NCBI GenBank assembly: GCA_964386435.1
Contig: CAYLSV010000036.1
Location: forward strand, 1 to 35,293
Reading direction: 5' to 3'
DNA length: 35,293 bases
Origin: CAYLSV01 sp964386435
GTDB taxonomy: Bacteria; Planctomycetota; Phycisphaerae; Tepidisphaerales; Tepidisphaeraceae
Below the pieces are notes generated by a model. It was given only the letters and a program-made list of their open reading frames with translations. It was not told the DNA's origin and made no database searches. Shown piece after piece: positions 22,117 through 29,639 of the stretch (position 1 is its first letter; every line of letters starts with the position of its first letter). Made by a program: the position numbers and the translations under genes.

Positions 22117-22917
22117 ATGGCCGTTACCGCCAAAGAAGTCAGCGAACTCCGCAAGCGCACCGGCCTCGGCATGATGGAGTGCAAGAAGCTCCTCACCGAG
22201 GTCGAGGGCGACATGGACGCCGCCATCGACAAGGCCCGCAAGATGGGCGTCAAGAGCAAGGTCGCCGAGCGCGCCGCCGGCGAGGGCCGCGTCGGCTCCA
22301 AGACCAGCGGCAACAAGGCCGCGGCCGTCGAAGTGCTGTGCAACACCGACTTCACCGCCAACAGCGACCCGGTGGCCAAGATCATCGACACCGCCCTCGA
22401 AAAGCTCCTCGCCGGTCACGACGCCGCCGCGGTGGCTGAGGACGCCGAGATCAAGGATTTGCTCGTCGCCGCCGGCCAGCAGACGGGCGAGAACGTCGTG
22501 CTCGGCCGCGGCGTGGTTGTGGAGGGCGATGTGGTCAGCAACTACCAGTACACGGTCACCAACAAGGTCGCCGCCCTCATCGCCCTCACCGGCGGCGACG
22601 ACGAGTTGGCCCGCCAGATCGGTTTGCACCTCGTCGCCCACCAGCCCGTCGCCCTGGGCCTCACCCGCGACGACGTGCCCGCCGATTTGGTCGCCAAGGA
22701 GCGCGAGCTCGCCGTCGAGCAGGCCAAGGCCACCGGCAAGCCGCAGGAGATCGCCGAGAAGATCGCCGAGGGCAAGATGGGCGCGTTCTTCAAGACCGCC
22801 GCCCTGCTGGATCAAGAGTTCATCAACCCCGACGTCCACAACGGCACCGTCGGCGAGTTGCTGAAGAAGAAGGGTGCCACCCTCAAGCACCACGCCCGCC
22901 TCGCCATCGGCGGCTGA
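22117..22917 (+). CDS. tsf: Translation elongation factor Ts
   Basis: This 266-residue protein is the nucleotide exchange factor for EF-Tu. It starts with the UBA-like domain (MAVTAKEVSELRKRTGLGMM, then ECKKLL), followed by the core with VLCNTDFTANSDPVAKI (the family has VNCETDFVA here), VALIALTGGDDELARQIGLH and the C-terminal module KMGAFFKTAALLDQEFI. At 266 residues it is slightly shorter than the 283 of E. coli. It lies 45 bases downstream of rpsB and is followed 24 bases later by a strong terminator, closing the operon. The spacer has no clear ribosome site, so translation may depend on ribosomes from rpsB. Confidence 0.97.
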   Translation: MAVTAKEVSELRKRTGLGMMECKKLLTEVEGDMDAAIDKARKMGVKSKVAERAAGEGRVGSKTSGNKAAAVEVLCNTDFTANSDPVAKIIDTALEKLLAGHDAAAVAEDAEIKDLLVAAGQQTGENVVLGRGVVVEGDVVSNYQYTVTNKVAALIALTGGDDELARQIGLHLVAHQPVALGLTRDDVPADLVAKERELAVEQAKATGKPQEIAEKIAEGKMGAFFKTAALLDQEFINPDVHNGTVGELLKKKGATLKHHARLAIGG

Positions 22918-22941
22918 GGCGCACGTCCCGCAACCCAACCG

Positions 22942-22976
22942 GCACCCGCAGGCACCCCCTGCGGGTGCTTTTCTTT
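22942..22976 (+). terminator. Rho-independent terminator of rpsB-tsf
   Basis: A perfect 11-base stem (22942-22952 with 22958-22968) with a 5-base loop is followed by TTTTCTTT. Confidence 0.92.
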
Positions 22977-23111
22977 GCCAGCAATCGACTTCCGAACCTC
23001 TTTCGTCCAAGCAGCGTCGACGGCACCCCCACCGCCTTGTAGAGGCGAGGCCACGCACGTCGCTTCACCCGCTCGGATCGCGGGTGTCGCCCCTCTTGCG
23101 CAACATCGCAA

Positions 23112-23140
23112 AGCCCCACCGCCGTGGTGACGGCGGGGCT
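23112..23140. repeat. REP-like hairpin GCCCC-GCCGT
   Basis: AGCCCC (23112-23117) and GCCGT (23121-23125) pair with ACGGC and GGGGCT (23130-23140), leaving a 3-base bulge and a 4-base loop. GCGGGGCT also occurs beside the 1070-1093 repeat, so this may be a divergent relative. The rest of 22977-23252 shows no gene. Confidence 0.45.
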
Positions 23141-23252
23141 ACGCCTTCAACGAGCGACTCGCGATCATGGCGTCGCCGGAAATCAGGCATGGCGTGTGGA
23201 TGAACGCGGAAAGTTCAAGTCGTCATGCGGTTTTAAATCGATCGCATGCCCG

Positions 23253-25289
23253 TCAGGCGACGTCGGCGAACAGGACGTCTTCGACGCGGAGGTCGAGTTG
23301 GGCGGCTCGGTTGAAGCTGATGATGAGGCGGTCGTCGGTGGCGACGGCTGAAAGGTAGCGGCCGGCGTTGGTGAAGGGGGTGTCGTAGATGAAGTTGCCG
23401 GCGGCGTCGCGGGTGGCGCGGGCGAGGGCGTCGCGGCGGCGGTCGTAGAAGAGGACGGTGGGGCGGCCCTCGTCGTCGGTCTGGATCTGGGTGTACAGGC
23501 CGACGGCGCCGCGGGTGGCGAGGCGGTTGGTGAGCCAGCCGTCGCCGTCCGGGTTGCGTTCGGCGAAGCCGAGGTCGCCGGGGAAGGCGTCGTAGTAGCT
23601 GATCATCGGCGAATCGTCGTCGTTGAGGGCGAGGTCGATGAAGCCGACGCCGCCGCGGAGGGAGTCGTCGACGATGCCGGTGGCGAAGTTGCCGCTCGCA
23701 TCCTCCGCGGCGTACTTGAGGTAGCCGGTGGTGGTGTCGGCATAGGCGGCGGTGATCAGGCCGGTGCCGGCGAGGTCGAGGGCGACAAATCGGCCGACGT
23801 CGCCGTCGGAATCGATCAGGCTGGCGGTCCAGACGCCCGAGTCGAGCTGGCGAAACACCCGCAAATCCTGGCTGAACTTCCGGTAGAACGCCACGACCGG
23901 GCGGTTCTTGGCGTCGAAGATCAGCTCCGGGTATAGGCCGGTGCTGCCGCGGCTGTCGAGCAGCTCGGTGTTCCAGCCGCCGTTCTCCGGGGTGGCATAG
24001 CGGAGGTCGCCGCTGAAGCCGTCGAAGTAGGCGATGGCTGGGCGGTTGAACTGGTCGACCGCGATGCTCACGTAGTGGCCCATCTCCGGGTCGCGGTTGT
24101 CGACCGTCACCGCCGTCGACCACACGCCCTCGACCGACCGGCTGGCGTAGCGGAGCGTGCGGAGCGTGGAGTCGAACCACGCGTAATGCAGCACGCCGTG
24201 GGCGTCGACGGCCAGCGTGTTGTCGTTGCCCGAGTGGCCGGGGCGGTCCTGCCGCGGGCCGTCGGGGTCGGCCGCGCTGCGGGCGCTGGCGGTGGCAACG
24301 AGATCGAGCAGATCGAGCTGGGCGAACGTGCGGCCGGTGGTGGTGCCGAACTCGTCATCGCCGTCGAGGTTGCGGTCGGCGGTGGCCGTGAGCAATGAGC
24401 GGAAGTCGGCGAGGGTGAACGAGTCATCCACCGCCCGCACCAATGCCGCCGCGGCCGAGATGAACGGGGCGGCGAAGCTGGTGCCGCTGGCGAAGACGTA
24501 GCCGCCGTTGAGCGACGGGGCCGGCACCCGGCTGCCGGGGGCGAGCACGTCGAGCAGCGTGCCCCGCTCACTGAATTGGGCGATGGTGCCGAACTCGTCG
24601 GTCGCCCCCACGGCAATGGTGTGCGGGTGGGCGGCGGGGTACTGGATGCCCGGGCCGTCGTCGATCCCCTCGTTGCCGCTGCTGGCGACGACGGCCACGC
24701 CGAGGTCACGCAGGTCGTCGATTTCGTCGGCGTAAATGCTGTTGGTCTGGGCCGTCTCATGGTGGCCCACGCCAAGCGACATGTTGACCGCCGCCAGCGG
24801 CATGCCGTTGTAGTTGCCGTTGTCGTCAAGGCGGTTGAGCAGCCACTGCAGCGACGCCTCGATCTTGCGGGCCGGGGCCGATTCATCGTCGCGGTAGACC
24901 CGCAGCGCCAGCAGCTTGGCGTCGGGGGCGACGCCGCGCATGGTCCGGCCGCTGACGACGAACTCGTCGGCCGCCAGCACGCCGGCGACGGCGGTGCCGT
25001 GGCCGTCGTCGTCCATCGGGTCGTCGTCGCCGTCGATGAAATCGTGACCGCCAATGACCTTAAACTCCTCGCCGAAGCCGCCGCCAAGCGCCGGGTGGTT
25101 GTAGTCGATGCCGCTGTCGACCACGGCGATCACCTGCCCCGCGCCGGTCGGGGCGTCGTCGAGCGCGGCCAGATCATCGAGGTTTGAAAGCTCGGCGACG
25201 GCGTGCCACAGCGCAGGGTCGCCCGAGAGCAACCGCCGTGGTTCGAGCGGCTCAACAACAAGAGATGGCAGGCCACGGTGGCGGGGCAT
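23253..25289 (-). CDS. S8 subtilisin-family serine protease with C-terminal propeller-like repeats
   Basis: This is a 678-residue protein. Residues 15-23 are LEPRRLLSG, a motif found near the N-terminus of many planctomycete exported proteins; it is not a standard hydrophobic signal peptide. The protease domain (about 45-340) has the catalytic triad: Asp58 in VVDSGIDYNHPALG, His97 in DDDGHGTAVAG and Ser271 in ASGTSFAAPF, with the oxyanion asparagine in VASSGNEG. After a linker, residues from about 350 to the end carry repeated 40-50 residue units of the type YVSIAVDQFNRPAIAYFD, GSGLYPELIFDAKNRPVVAF-like and FIDLALNDDDSPMISYYD, suggesting a beta-propeller for adhesion or substrate contact. Expected to act outside the cytoplasm. 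It is divergent from the epimerase gene, start codons 71 bases apart. Confidence 0.9.
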   Translation of the reverse strand: MPRHRGLPSLVVEPLEPRRLLSGDPALWHAVAELSNLDDLAALDDAPTGAGQVIAVVDSGIDYNHPALGGGFGEEFKVIGGHDFIDGDDDPMDDDGHGTAVAGVLAADEFVVSGRTMRGVAPDAKLLALRVYRDDESAPARKIEASLQWLLNRLDDNGNYNGMPLAAVNMSLGVGHHETAQTNSIYADEIDDLRDLGVAVVASSGNEGIDDGPGIQYPAAHPHTIAVGATDEFGTIAQFSERGTLLDVLAPGSRVPAPSLNGGYVFASGTSFAAPFISAAAALVRAVDDSFTLADFRSLLTATADRNLDGDDEFGTTTGRTFAQLDLLDLVATASARSAADPDGPRQDRPGHSGNDNTLAVDAHGVLHYAWFDSTLRTLRYASRSVEGVWSTAVTVDNRDPEMGHYVSIAVDQFNRPAIAYFDGFSGDLRYATPENGGWNTELLDSRGSTGLYPELIFDAKNRPVVAFYRKFSQDLRVFRQLDSGVWTASLIDSDGDVGRFVALDLAGTGLITAAYADTTTGYLKYAAEDASGNFATGIVDDSLRGGVGFIDLALNDDDSPMISYYDAFPGDLGFAERNPDGDGWLTNRLATRGAVGLYTQIQTDDEGRPTVLFYDRRRDALARATRDAAGNFIYDTPFTNAGRYLSAVATDDRLIISFNRAAQLDLRVEDVLFADVA

Positions 25290-25299
25290 TTTCAGGGCA

Positions 25300-25305
25300 A
25301 TGTTA
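25300..25305 (-). promoter_or_regulatory. -10 element of subtilase gene
   Basis: On the minus strand TAACAT ends 10 bases before ATG 25289. It faces away from the epimerase hexamer at 25348. Confidence 0.35.
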
Positions 25306-25347
25306 CGCCGGGTCCTTTGGCATTGTTCGGCCGGGATCGTGCGACGC

Positions 25348-25353
25348 TACCCT
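25348..25353 (+). promoter_or_regulatory. -10 element of epimerase gene
   Basis: TACCCT ends 6 bases before ATG 25360. Confidence 0.35.
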
Positions 25354-25359
25354 GCCACA

Positions 25360-26370
25360 ATGCCCGACGCCCACCGCAAGAAGTACCTGATCACCGGCGG
25401 GGCGGGCTTCGTCGGCTCCCACCTCTGCGGCCACCTGCTGGGGGCGGGGCACGAGGTGGTGGTGCTGGATGATCTGTCCACCGGCCGGGCGAGCAACCTC
25501 GACGCCGTGCGGCGGGAACTGGACGACCCCCGGCGGCTGCAGTTCGTCCGCGACGGCGTGGAAAATGAATCGACCGTCGCCCAGCTCATGGCCGGGTGCG
25601 ATGCCGTGTTTCACCTGGCCGCGGCGGTGGGGGTGCAGCTGATTCTGGACCAACCGGTGCACACGATTCGCACGATTATCCGCGGCACCGAGGTGGTGCT
25701 GGAGCAGGCGTTCAAGTGGGGCCGGCCAGTGGTGATCACCAGCAGCAGCGAGGTCTACGGCAAGGGCAGCCGGGTGCCGTTTTCCGAGGACGACGACATC
25801 GTCATGGGGCCGACGGCCCACGCAAGATGGTGCTACGCCTACGCCAAGGGCATCGACGAGTTCCTGGCGCTGGCGTATCACAAAGAACACGGTTTGCCCG
25901 CGACGGTGGCCCGCCTGTTCAACACGGTCGGCCCGCGGCAGGTGGGGCGGTACGGCATGGTCGTGCCGCGATTCGTGAAGGCGGCGTTGCGGAACGAGCC
26001 GCTGCAGGTCTACGGCGACGGCGAGCAGACCCGCTGCTTCTGCCACGTCGCCGACGTCGCCGCCGCCCTCGCCAAGCTCATCAATCGGCCCACCGCCGCC
26101 GGCCGGGTGTTCAACCTTGGCAGCGACGAGGAGGTGAGCATCGCCGATTTGGCCCGCCGCGTCGTCGCCCGTCTCGACTCCAAGAGCCCGATCGAGCACC
26201 TGAGCTACGAAGCCGCCTACGGCCAGCAATTCGACGATCTGCCCCGCCGGGTGCCGAATCTGAGTCGGATCGAATCCGAGATCGGCTTCCGCCCGACCCG
26301 CGACCTGAACCAGATCATCGACGACGTGGCTCTCCACCTGCGGCAATCAGATGCGGTAGACTCTGCTTGA
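25360..26370 (+). CDS. NAD-dependent epimerase/dehydratase (sugar nucleotide type)
   Basis: This 336-residue protein belongs to the extended short-chain dehydrogenase family. The Rossmann motif GGAGFVGSH lies at 13-21, ITSSSEVYGKG carries the catalytic serine region near 128-138 and YAYAKGIDE the Tyr-x3-Lys pair near 163-167. ARLFNTVGPRQVGRYGMVVP and LQVYGDGEQTRCFCHVADVA are typical of UDP-glucose 4-epimerase and UDP-glucuronate decarboxylase relatives, so the substrate is probably a UDP-sugar for cell-surface polysaccharide. The exact reaction cannot be decided from sequence alone. It overlaps coaD by one base, though coaD may also have an internal promoter. Confidence 0.88.
   Translation: MPDAHRKKYLITGGAGFVGSHLCGHLLGAGHEVVVLDDLSTGRASNLDAVRRELDDPRRLQFVRDGVENESTVAQLMAGCDAVFHLAAAVGVQLILDQPVHTIRTIIRGTEVVLEQAFKWGRPVVITSSSEVYGKGSRVPFSEDDDIVMGPTAHARWCYAYAKGIDEFLALAYHKEHGLPATVARLFNTVGPRQVGRYGMVVPRFVKAALRNEPLQVYGDGEQTRCFCHVADVAAALAKLINRPTAAGRVFNLGSDEEVSIADLARRVVARLDSKSPIEHLSYEAAYGQQFDDLPRRVPNLSRIESEIGFRPTRDLNQIIDDVALHLRQSDAVDSA
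26357..26362 (+). promoter_or_regulatory. Internal -10 element of coaD
   Basis: TAGACT lies inside the end of the epimerase gene, 7 bases before ATG 26370. Its sequence and spacing equal those at the transglutaminase gene (TAGACT, 6 bases). Confidence 0.3.
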
Positions 26371-26903
26371 TGTCCGATCCAAGTCCCCGGCTCAAGCGGG
26401 CGGTGTTCCCCGGCCAGTTCGACCCGATCACCAACGGCCACCTCGACGTCATTCGCCGGGGGACACTCCTGTTCGACGAACTCGTCGTCGGCGTCGGCGT
26501 GAACCCGGACAAGCAGGACTTGTTCAGCCTGGAGGAGCGGCAAGCGATGGTGCGGGATCTGCTGGCCGACGAGCCGCGGGTGCGGGTCGAATCGTACAAG
26601 GGGCTGACGGCGAATTTCGTGAAGGCCAGCGGGGCAGTCGCGATCTTGCGGGGTATCCGCGATGTCAGCGATTTGCGATATGAGTTCCAGCTCGCCCTGG
26701 CCAACCGGGCGGTGGGGGGCGTGGAGACGGTTTTCGTGATGACCGGCGAGCAGTACGCCCTGACCAGCAGCAGCCTGATCCGGCAGGTCGTGCGGCTGGG
26801 CGGCGACGTCGGCTCGCTGAACCGGCTGGTGCCCGAGGCGGTGGTGAACGCGCTGCGGGCCAAGCAGGAGGCCGGAAAACTCGGCGAGCCGGCGGCTTTC
26901 TGA
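26370..26903 (+). CDS. coaD: Pantetheine-phosphate adenylyltransferase
   Basis: This 177-residue enzyme catalyses the fourth step of coenzyme A synthesis, transferring AMP from ATP to 4'-phosphopantetheine. The nucleotidyltransferase signature is PGQFDPITNGHLDVIRRG (15-32; TNGH corresponds to the H/TxGH motif). Other family motifs are VGVGVNPDKQDLFSLEER, ILRGIRDVSDLRYEFQLA and, near the end, ALTSSSLIRQV, the counterpart of the ISSTKVR motif. The start ATG overlaps the epimerase stop (TGATG). No other CoA gene is nearby. Confidence 0.96.
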   Translation: MSDPSPRLKRAVFPGQFDPITNGHLDVIRRGTLLFDELVVGVGVNPDKQDLFSLEERQAMVRDLLADEPRVRVESYKGLTANFVKASGAVAILRGIRDVSDLRYEFQLALANRAVGGVETVFVMTGEQYALTSSSLIRQVVRLGGDVGSLNRLVPEAVVNALRAKQEAGKLGEPAAF

Positions 26904-26967
26904 GACGCGTTATGTGACCTGTGCCGGTTATCACCACTTCAGGTGGGTTGATGGCCGGACCCATTGC

Positions 26968-26996
26968 TTGACGGCCGATTTGGAATCGGTTAACCT
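26968..26996 (+). promoter_or_regulatory. Promoter of prepilin leader RNA
   Basis: TTGACG (26968-26973) and TAACCT (26991-26996) are separated by exactly 17 bases, the best match to a housekeeping promoter in the window. Transcription would start near 27003. Confidence 0.6.
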
Positions 26997-27002
26997 AACG
27001 CA

Positions 27003-27384
27003 GCCGCGACGGATTGCGGTGTTTGTGCCCGGAGGAGTAACCGGCACAAACTAACCTGCCGCGGCACCCGGTGGTCTCGCAACGAGATCAGGTTCACCTG
27101 CCAGGGTGGACGCCGTGAAAGGTCGAGGAGCTAATTCAGATTCAACCGCGGGGCGGTGTTCGCCCCGCATGATGCCGGCCCTCGGGCCGGTCCGTTCCCC
27201 AGTGCCCGCCGGGCGGAAGCATGGGGCCGATGACGTTGCCGAAGCACAGGCCGAGTACGTTCCGCTCAGCAAGTTTTGTCGTTGAGTTCGAGCACCCTGT
27301 CCTTATGCATCCATCATCCGGCCACCGCCGACCGCAACCCACTCGCCCCAGTTGGCGTCCGGCCCACCATAAGGAGATCCGAAT
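27003..27384 (+). ncRNA. Long structured leader or independent RNA
   Basis: About 380 bases with no reading frame, but many stable helices: GTTTGTGC (27021-27028) with GCACAAAC (27044-27051); GCCGCG (27003-27008) enclosing it with CGCGGC (27060-27065); TCTCG-CAA-CGAGA near 27075; GCGGGGCG-GTGTT-CGCCCCGC near 27150; and CCGGCCC-TC-GGGCCGG near 27175. The segment ends with an AAGGAG ribosome site 8 bases before the prepilin ATG at 27385. I compared it by eye with tmRNA, RNase P RNA, SRP RNA and common riboswitch cores and recognised none. It is either a regulatory 5' leader or a separate RNA. Confidence 0.45.
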
Positions 27385-28320
27385 ATGAACCGGATCAACA
27401 AGAAGCGCGGTTTCACCCTCGTGGAGCTGCTTGTCGTCATCGGGATCATCGCCCTGCTGATCTCGATTCTGCTGCCCTCGCTCAACCGTGCCCGTGAGAC
27501 GGCCAACCGCGTGAAGTGTGCCAGCAACCTCCGCCAGATCGGTCTGGCCATGATCCTGTACGCCGACGGTGAGCGGCGTGGTGGGTTCCCGCGGACCAAC
27601 TACACTTCGGGCGACGCCCCGGTGTTCGGCAGCGGTGCGTTCGTCGACGGCGGTGCCGAGCCTTTCGCCGTTGACGTGGCCGATGGTCGTGTCGCCGAGA
27701 ACGATGTCTCCGCCGCCATGTACATGATCCTGCGGACGCAGGACATCACCAGCGAGGTGTTCACCTGCCCGAGCAGCAACGCCGAGCCCTTCAACTACGA
27801 CGCCACCGGCAACCGCGGCAACGAGCCGACGGACTGGAGCAACTGGGTCGGCAACCGTGCCGTGAACAACCTCAGCTACAGCTACCAGAACCCGTACCCG
27901 ACCAGCGCCGCCGTGGGTGCCGGCTTCAAGTTCAACAACTCGGTCACCGCCGAGTTCGCCATCGCCGCCGACATGAACCCCGGCACCGCGGGCACGAACG
28001 ACGACGTGCTGAGCGTCACCACCGACAGCAGCACCGCCGAAATGAAGGCCGGCAACAGCAACAACCACAACGAGGACGGCCAGAACGTGCTCAAGGCTGA
28101 TGCGTCGGTGAGCTTCGAGAACACGCCGTTCGTCGGCATCCGCCGCGACAACATCTACGTCGCCCGCACCGAAGCCTTCGACGACGCCATCGGCCCGGCC
28201 GACATGGCGAACGTCATCCTCGGTGGTGCCCCGTTCGACAAGTTCGACACGATCCTGCTCCCCCCGGATGACGCGGCCGACGCCGACGCCGCCGAGACGA
28301 GCACCGGCATCGCCATCTGA
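27385..28320 (+). CDS. Prepilin-type N-terminal cleavage/methylation domain protein (DUF1559-like)
   Basis: This 311-residue protein opens with a type IV pilin/type II secretion prepilin leader, MNRINKKRGFTLVELLVVIG: processing is expected between Gly9 and Phe10, with Glu14 conserved and a hydrophobic helix to about residue 32. The next part, LNRARETANRVKCASNLRQIG (two-part motif), and the late HNEDGQNVLKADASV are characteristic of the planctomycete/lentisphaeral prepilin-like family, in which the usual ending is an H-x-DG-x-x-x-N-V-L-x-ADG signature; here ADG is ADA. These proteins occur in very many copies per genome and probably form extracellular pseudopili or surface proteins. AAGGAG is 8 bases upstream of the ATG. 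A strong terminator follows. Confidence 0.9.
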   Translation: MNRINKKRGFTLVELLVVIGIIALLISILLPSLNRARETANRVKCASNLRQIGLAMILYADGERRGGFPRTNYTSGDAPVFGSGAFVDGGAEPFAVDVADGRVAENDVSAAMYMILRTQDITSEVFTCPSSNAEPFNYDATGNRGNEPTDWSNWVGNRAVNNLSYSYQNPYPTSAAVGAGFKFNNSVTAEFAIAADMNPGTAGTNDDVLSVTTDSSTAEMKAGNSNNHNEDGQNVLKADASVSFENTPFVGIRRDNIYVARTEAFDDAIGPADMANVILGGAPFDKFDTILLPPDDAADADAAETSTGIAI

Positions 28321-28361
28321 ATCCGCTCGCCTGACCTTGGTCAGACCTCGGATGCTTGATC

Positions 28362-28395
28362 AAGCCGTGCCGCCCTACCGGGCGGCACGGCTTTT
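28362..28395 (+). terminator. Rho-independent terminator of prepilin gene
   Basis: A perfect 14-base stem (28362-28375 with 28380-28393) with a TACC loop ends in TTTT. A smaller hairpin CTGACC-TT-GGTCAG precedes it at 28331-28344. Confidence 0.88.
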
Positions 28396-28604
28396 GGCTG
28401 CGCCCTGCCGCCGCGGGAGACACGGTCGACTTCCATGGCTGACAATACGAGCGGGCGACGTCCGCACCTTGCAAGAGAAGCCGCGGGTGAGCCAACTTCC
28501 GTCATCCGCACCGCTGAGCCATCGCGACGATCAAGCGACTCTCACCTCAGGCGAAGCCACGCCGTCGTAACTACGGAGGGGGCCTCAGCGACGCATGACA
28601 TTGA
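28396..28604. other. Intergenic stretch, nothing recognised
   Basis: About 210 bases between the prepilin terminator and the transglutaminase stop. I see no gene, repeat or RNA. Confidence 0.6.
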
Positions 28605-29582
28605 TCACTGCTGCTGCTGCTGGGCCTGGCTGTACGGGTCGATGCTCTCCCGGTCCGACCAACCCGGGGGCGGGGCGTAAGGCACCTCCGCATCCGGCAC
28701 CGCTTGGCGACGCAGGTTCACCTCCGCCGGCATCTCGGTCAGCTCCTCGCTCTCGACCCGCACGTCGATCTGCTCCTCACCCCGGCCGCGCCACACGCCC
28801 TTGTTCGGCGGCACGTCCCGGTAGTCCCGGCCGACCGCCACGCGGACGTAGTTCTCGCCAATGCGGGCATTGTTCGTCGGGTCGATGCCGAACCACGCGT
28901 GCTCGCTCGTCGGGTCGCCGGCCAGTAGTTCGACCCACGCGTGCGTCTGGGTGAAGCCGCGGGTCTCGTCGCTGATCGGGTGGACCAGGCCCGAGACGTA
29001 TCGCGCCGGAATCCCCAGCAGCCGGGCGAGGCCGAGCGTGAGGTGGGTGAAATCCTGACATACGCCCCGGCCGCCCTCGAGCAGATCGGTGATCGGGCTG
29101 GCGGCCGTCGTCGCGCCGCTCTCGTACTTGAACGCGTCGAACACGTGCCACATCAACCGATCGGCAATGTGGCTGATCGGCTCGCCCGGCTTGGCCTCAA
29201 TGCTGTCGGCGTGCTCGCGCAGCTTGTCGCTCCGGACGATGGGCCCGCCGAAGCTCAGGAAATCCTGCAGTGCAAACGGCACCACCGCCGGCTGCACCGG
29301 GTACATGAGCGGCTTCACCGGATCGACCGCCGCCTGCGTCTCAACGAGGCTCGTCGCCCGCACCCGCACCCGTCGGTGCGGCTGGTTGACCGTCAGCGCG
29401 TGGACCACGTTGTTCTGCCAATCGTTGTAGCTTGTTGGCGTCGCTGGCGGCGTGACGTGAAGGTCAAACGCCAGCCGCCGCTGCCCGCGGCTTTGCGTCG
29501 GGCAGACCCGCAGTTCCATGACGCTCTCGCCGATCGGCTCGTCATACTGCAGGTCCGTGGTGTGGTTGAAAAGCAACAGCAT
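28605..29582 (-). CDS. Transglutaminase-like cysteine protease family protein
   Basis: This 325-residue protein has an N-terminal beta-sandwich (about 1-85, the bacterial transglutaminase N domain, with FNHTTDLQYDEPIGESVMEL) and a transglutaminase core (about 130-260) whose catalytic triad is Cys175 in GGRGVCQDFTHL, His214 in QTHAWVELL and Asp234 in WFGIDPTNN. The ending is glutamine-rich (SQAQQQQQ) from a CTG repeat. Bacterial members are usually proteases or peptide-modifying enzymes; the substrate is unknown. No signal peptide is visible. The ATG at 29582 has TAGACT 6 bases upstream. Divergent from the glycosyltransferase gene. Confidence 0.9.
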   Translation of the reverse strand: MLLLFNHTTDLQYDEPIGESVMELRVCPTQSRGQRRLAFDLHVTPPATPTSYNDWQNNVVHALTVNQPHRRVRVRATSLVETQAAVDPVKPLMYPVQPAVVPFALQDFLSFGGPIVRSDKLREHADSIEAKPGEPISHIADRLMWHVFDAFKYESGATTAASPITDLLEGGRGVCQDFTHLTLGLARLLGIPARYVSGLVHPISDETRGFTQTHAWVELLAGDPTSEHAWFGIDPTNNARIGENYVRVAVGRDYRDVPPNKGVWRGRGEEQIDVRVESEELTEMPAEVNLRRQAVPDAEVPYAPPPGWSDRESIDPYSQAQQQQQ

Positions 29583-29588
29583 CGCGTC

Positions 29589-29594
29589 AGTCTA
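29589..29594 (-). promoter_or_regulatory. -10 element of transglutaminase gene
   Basis: On the minus strand TAGACT ends 6 bases before ATG 29582. Confidence 0.4.
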
Positions 29595-29624
29595 ACCCGA
29601 TCCGACGCCCGGCCGCCATTCGTG

Positions 29625-29630
29625 TAACAT
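29625..29630 (+). promoter_or_regulatory. -10 element of glycosyltransferase gene
   Basis: TAACAT ends 9 bases before GTG 29640. Only 57 bases separate the two divergent genes, so both promoters are packed into that gap. Confidence 0.4.
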
Positions 29631-29639
29631 CCGCCAAGC

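Noticed and set aside
27003..27300. tmRNA, RNase P RNA or SRP RNA in the structured stretch
   Set aside because: None of the conserved cores (tmRNA tag and acceptor arm, RNase P GAGGAAAGUCC region, SRP GGAAGCAGCC-type loop) was found by eye, so it stays unnamed.
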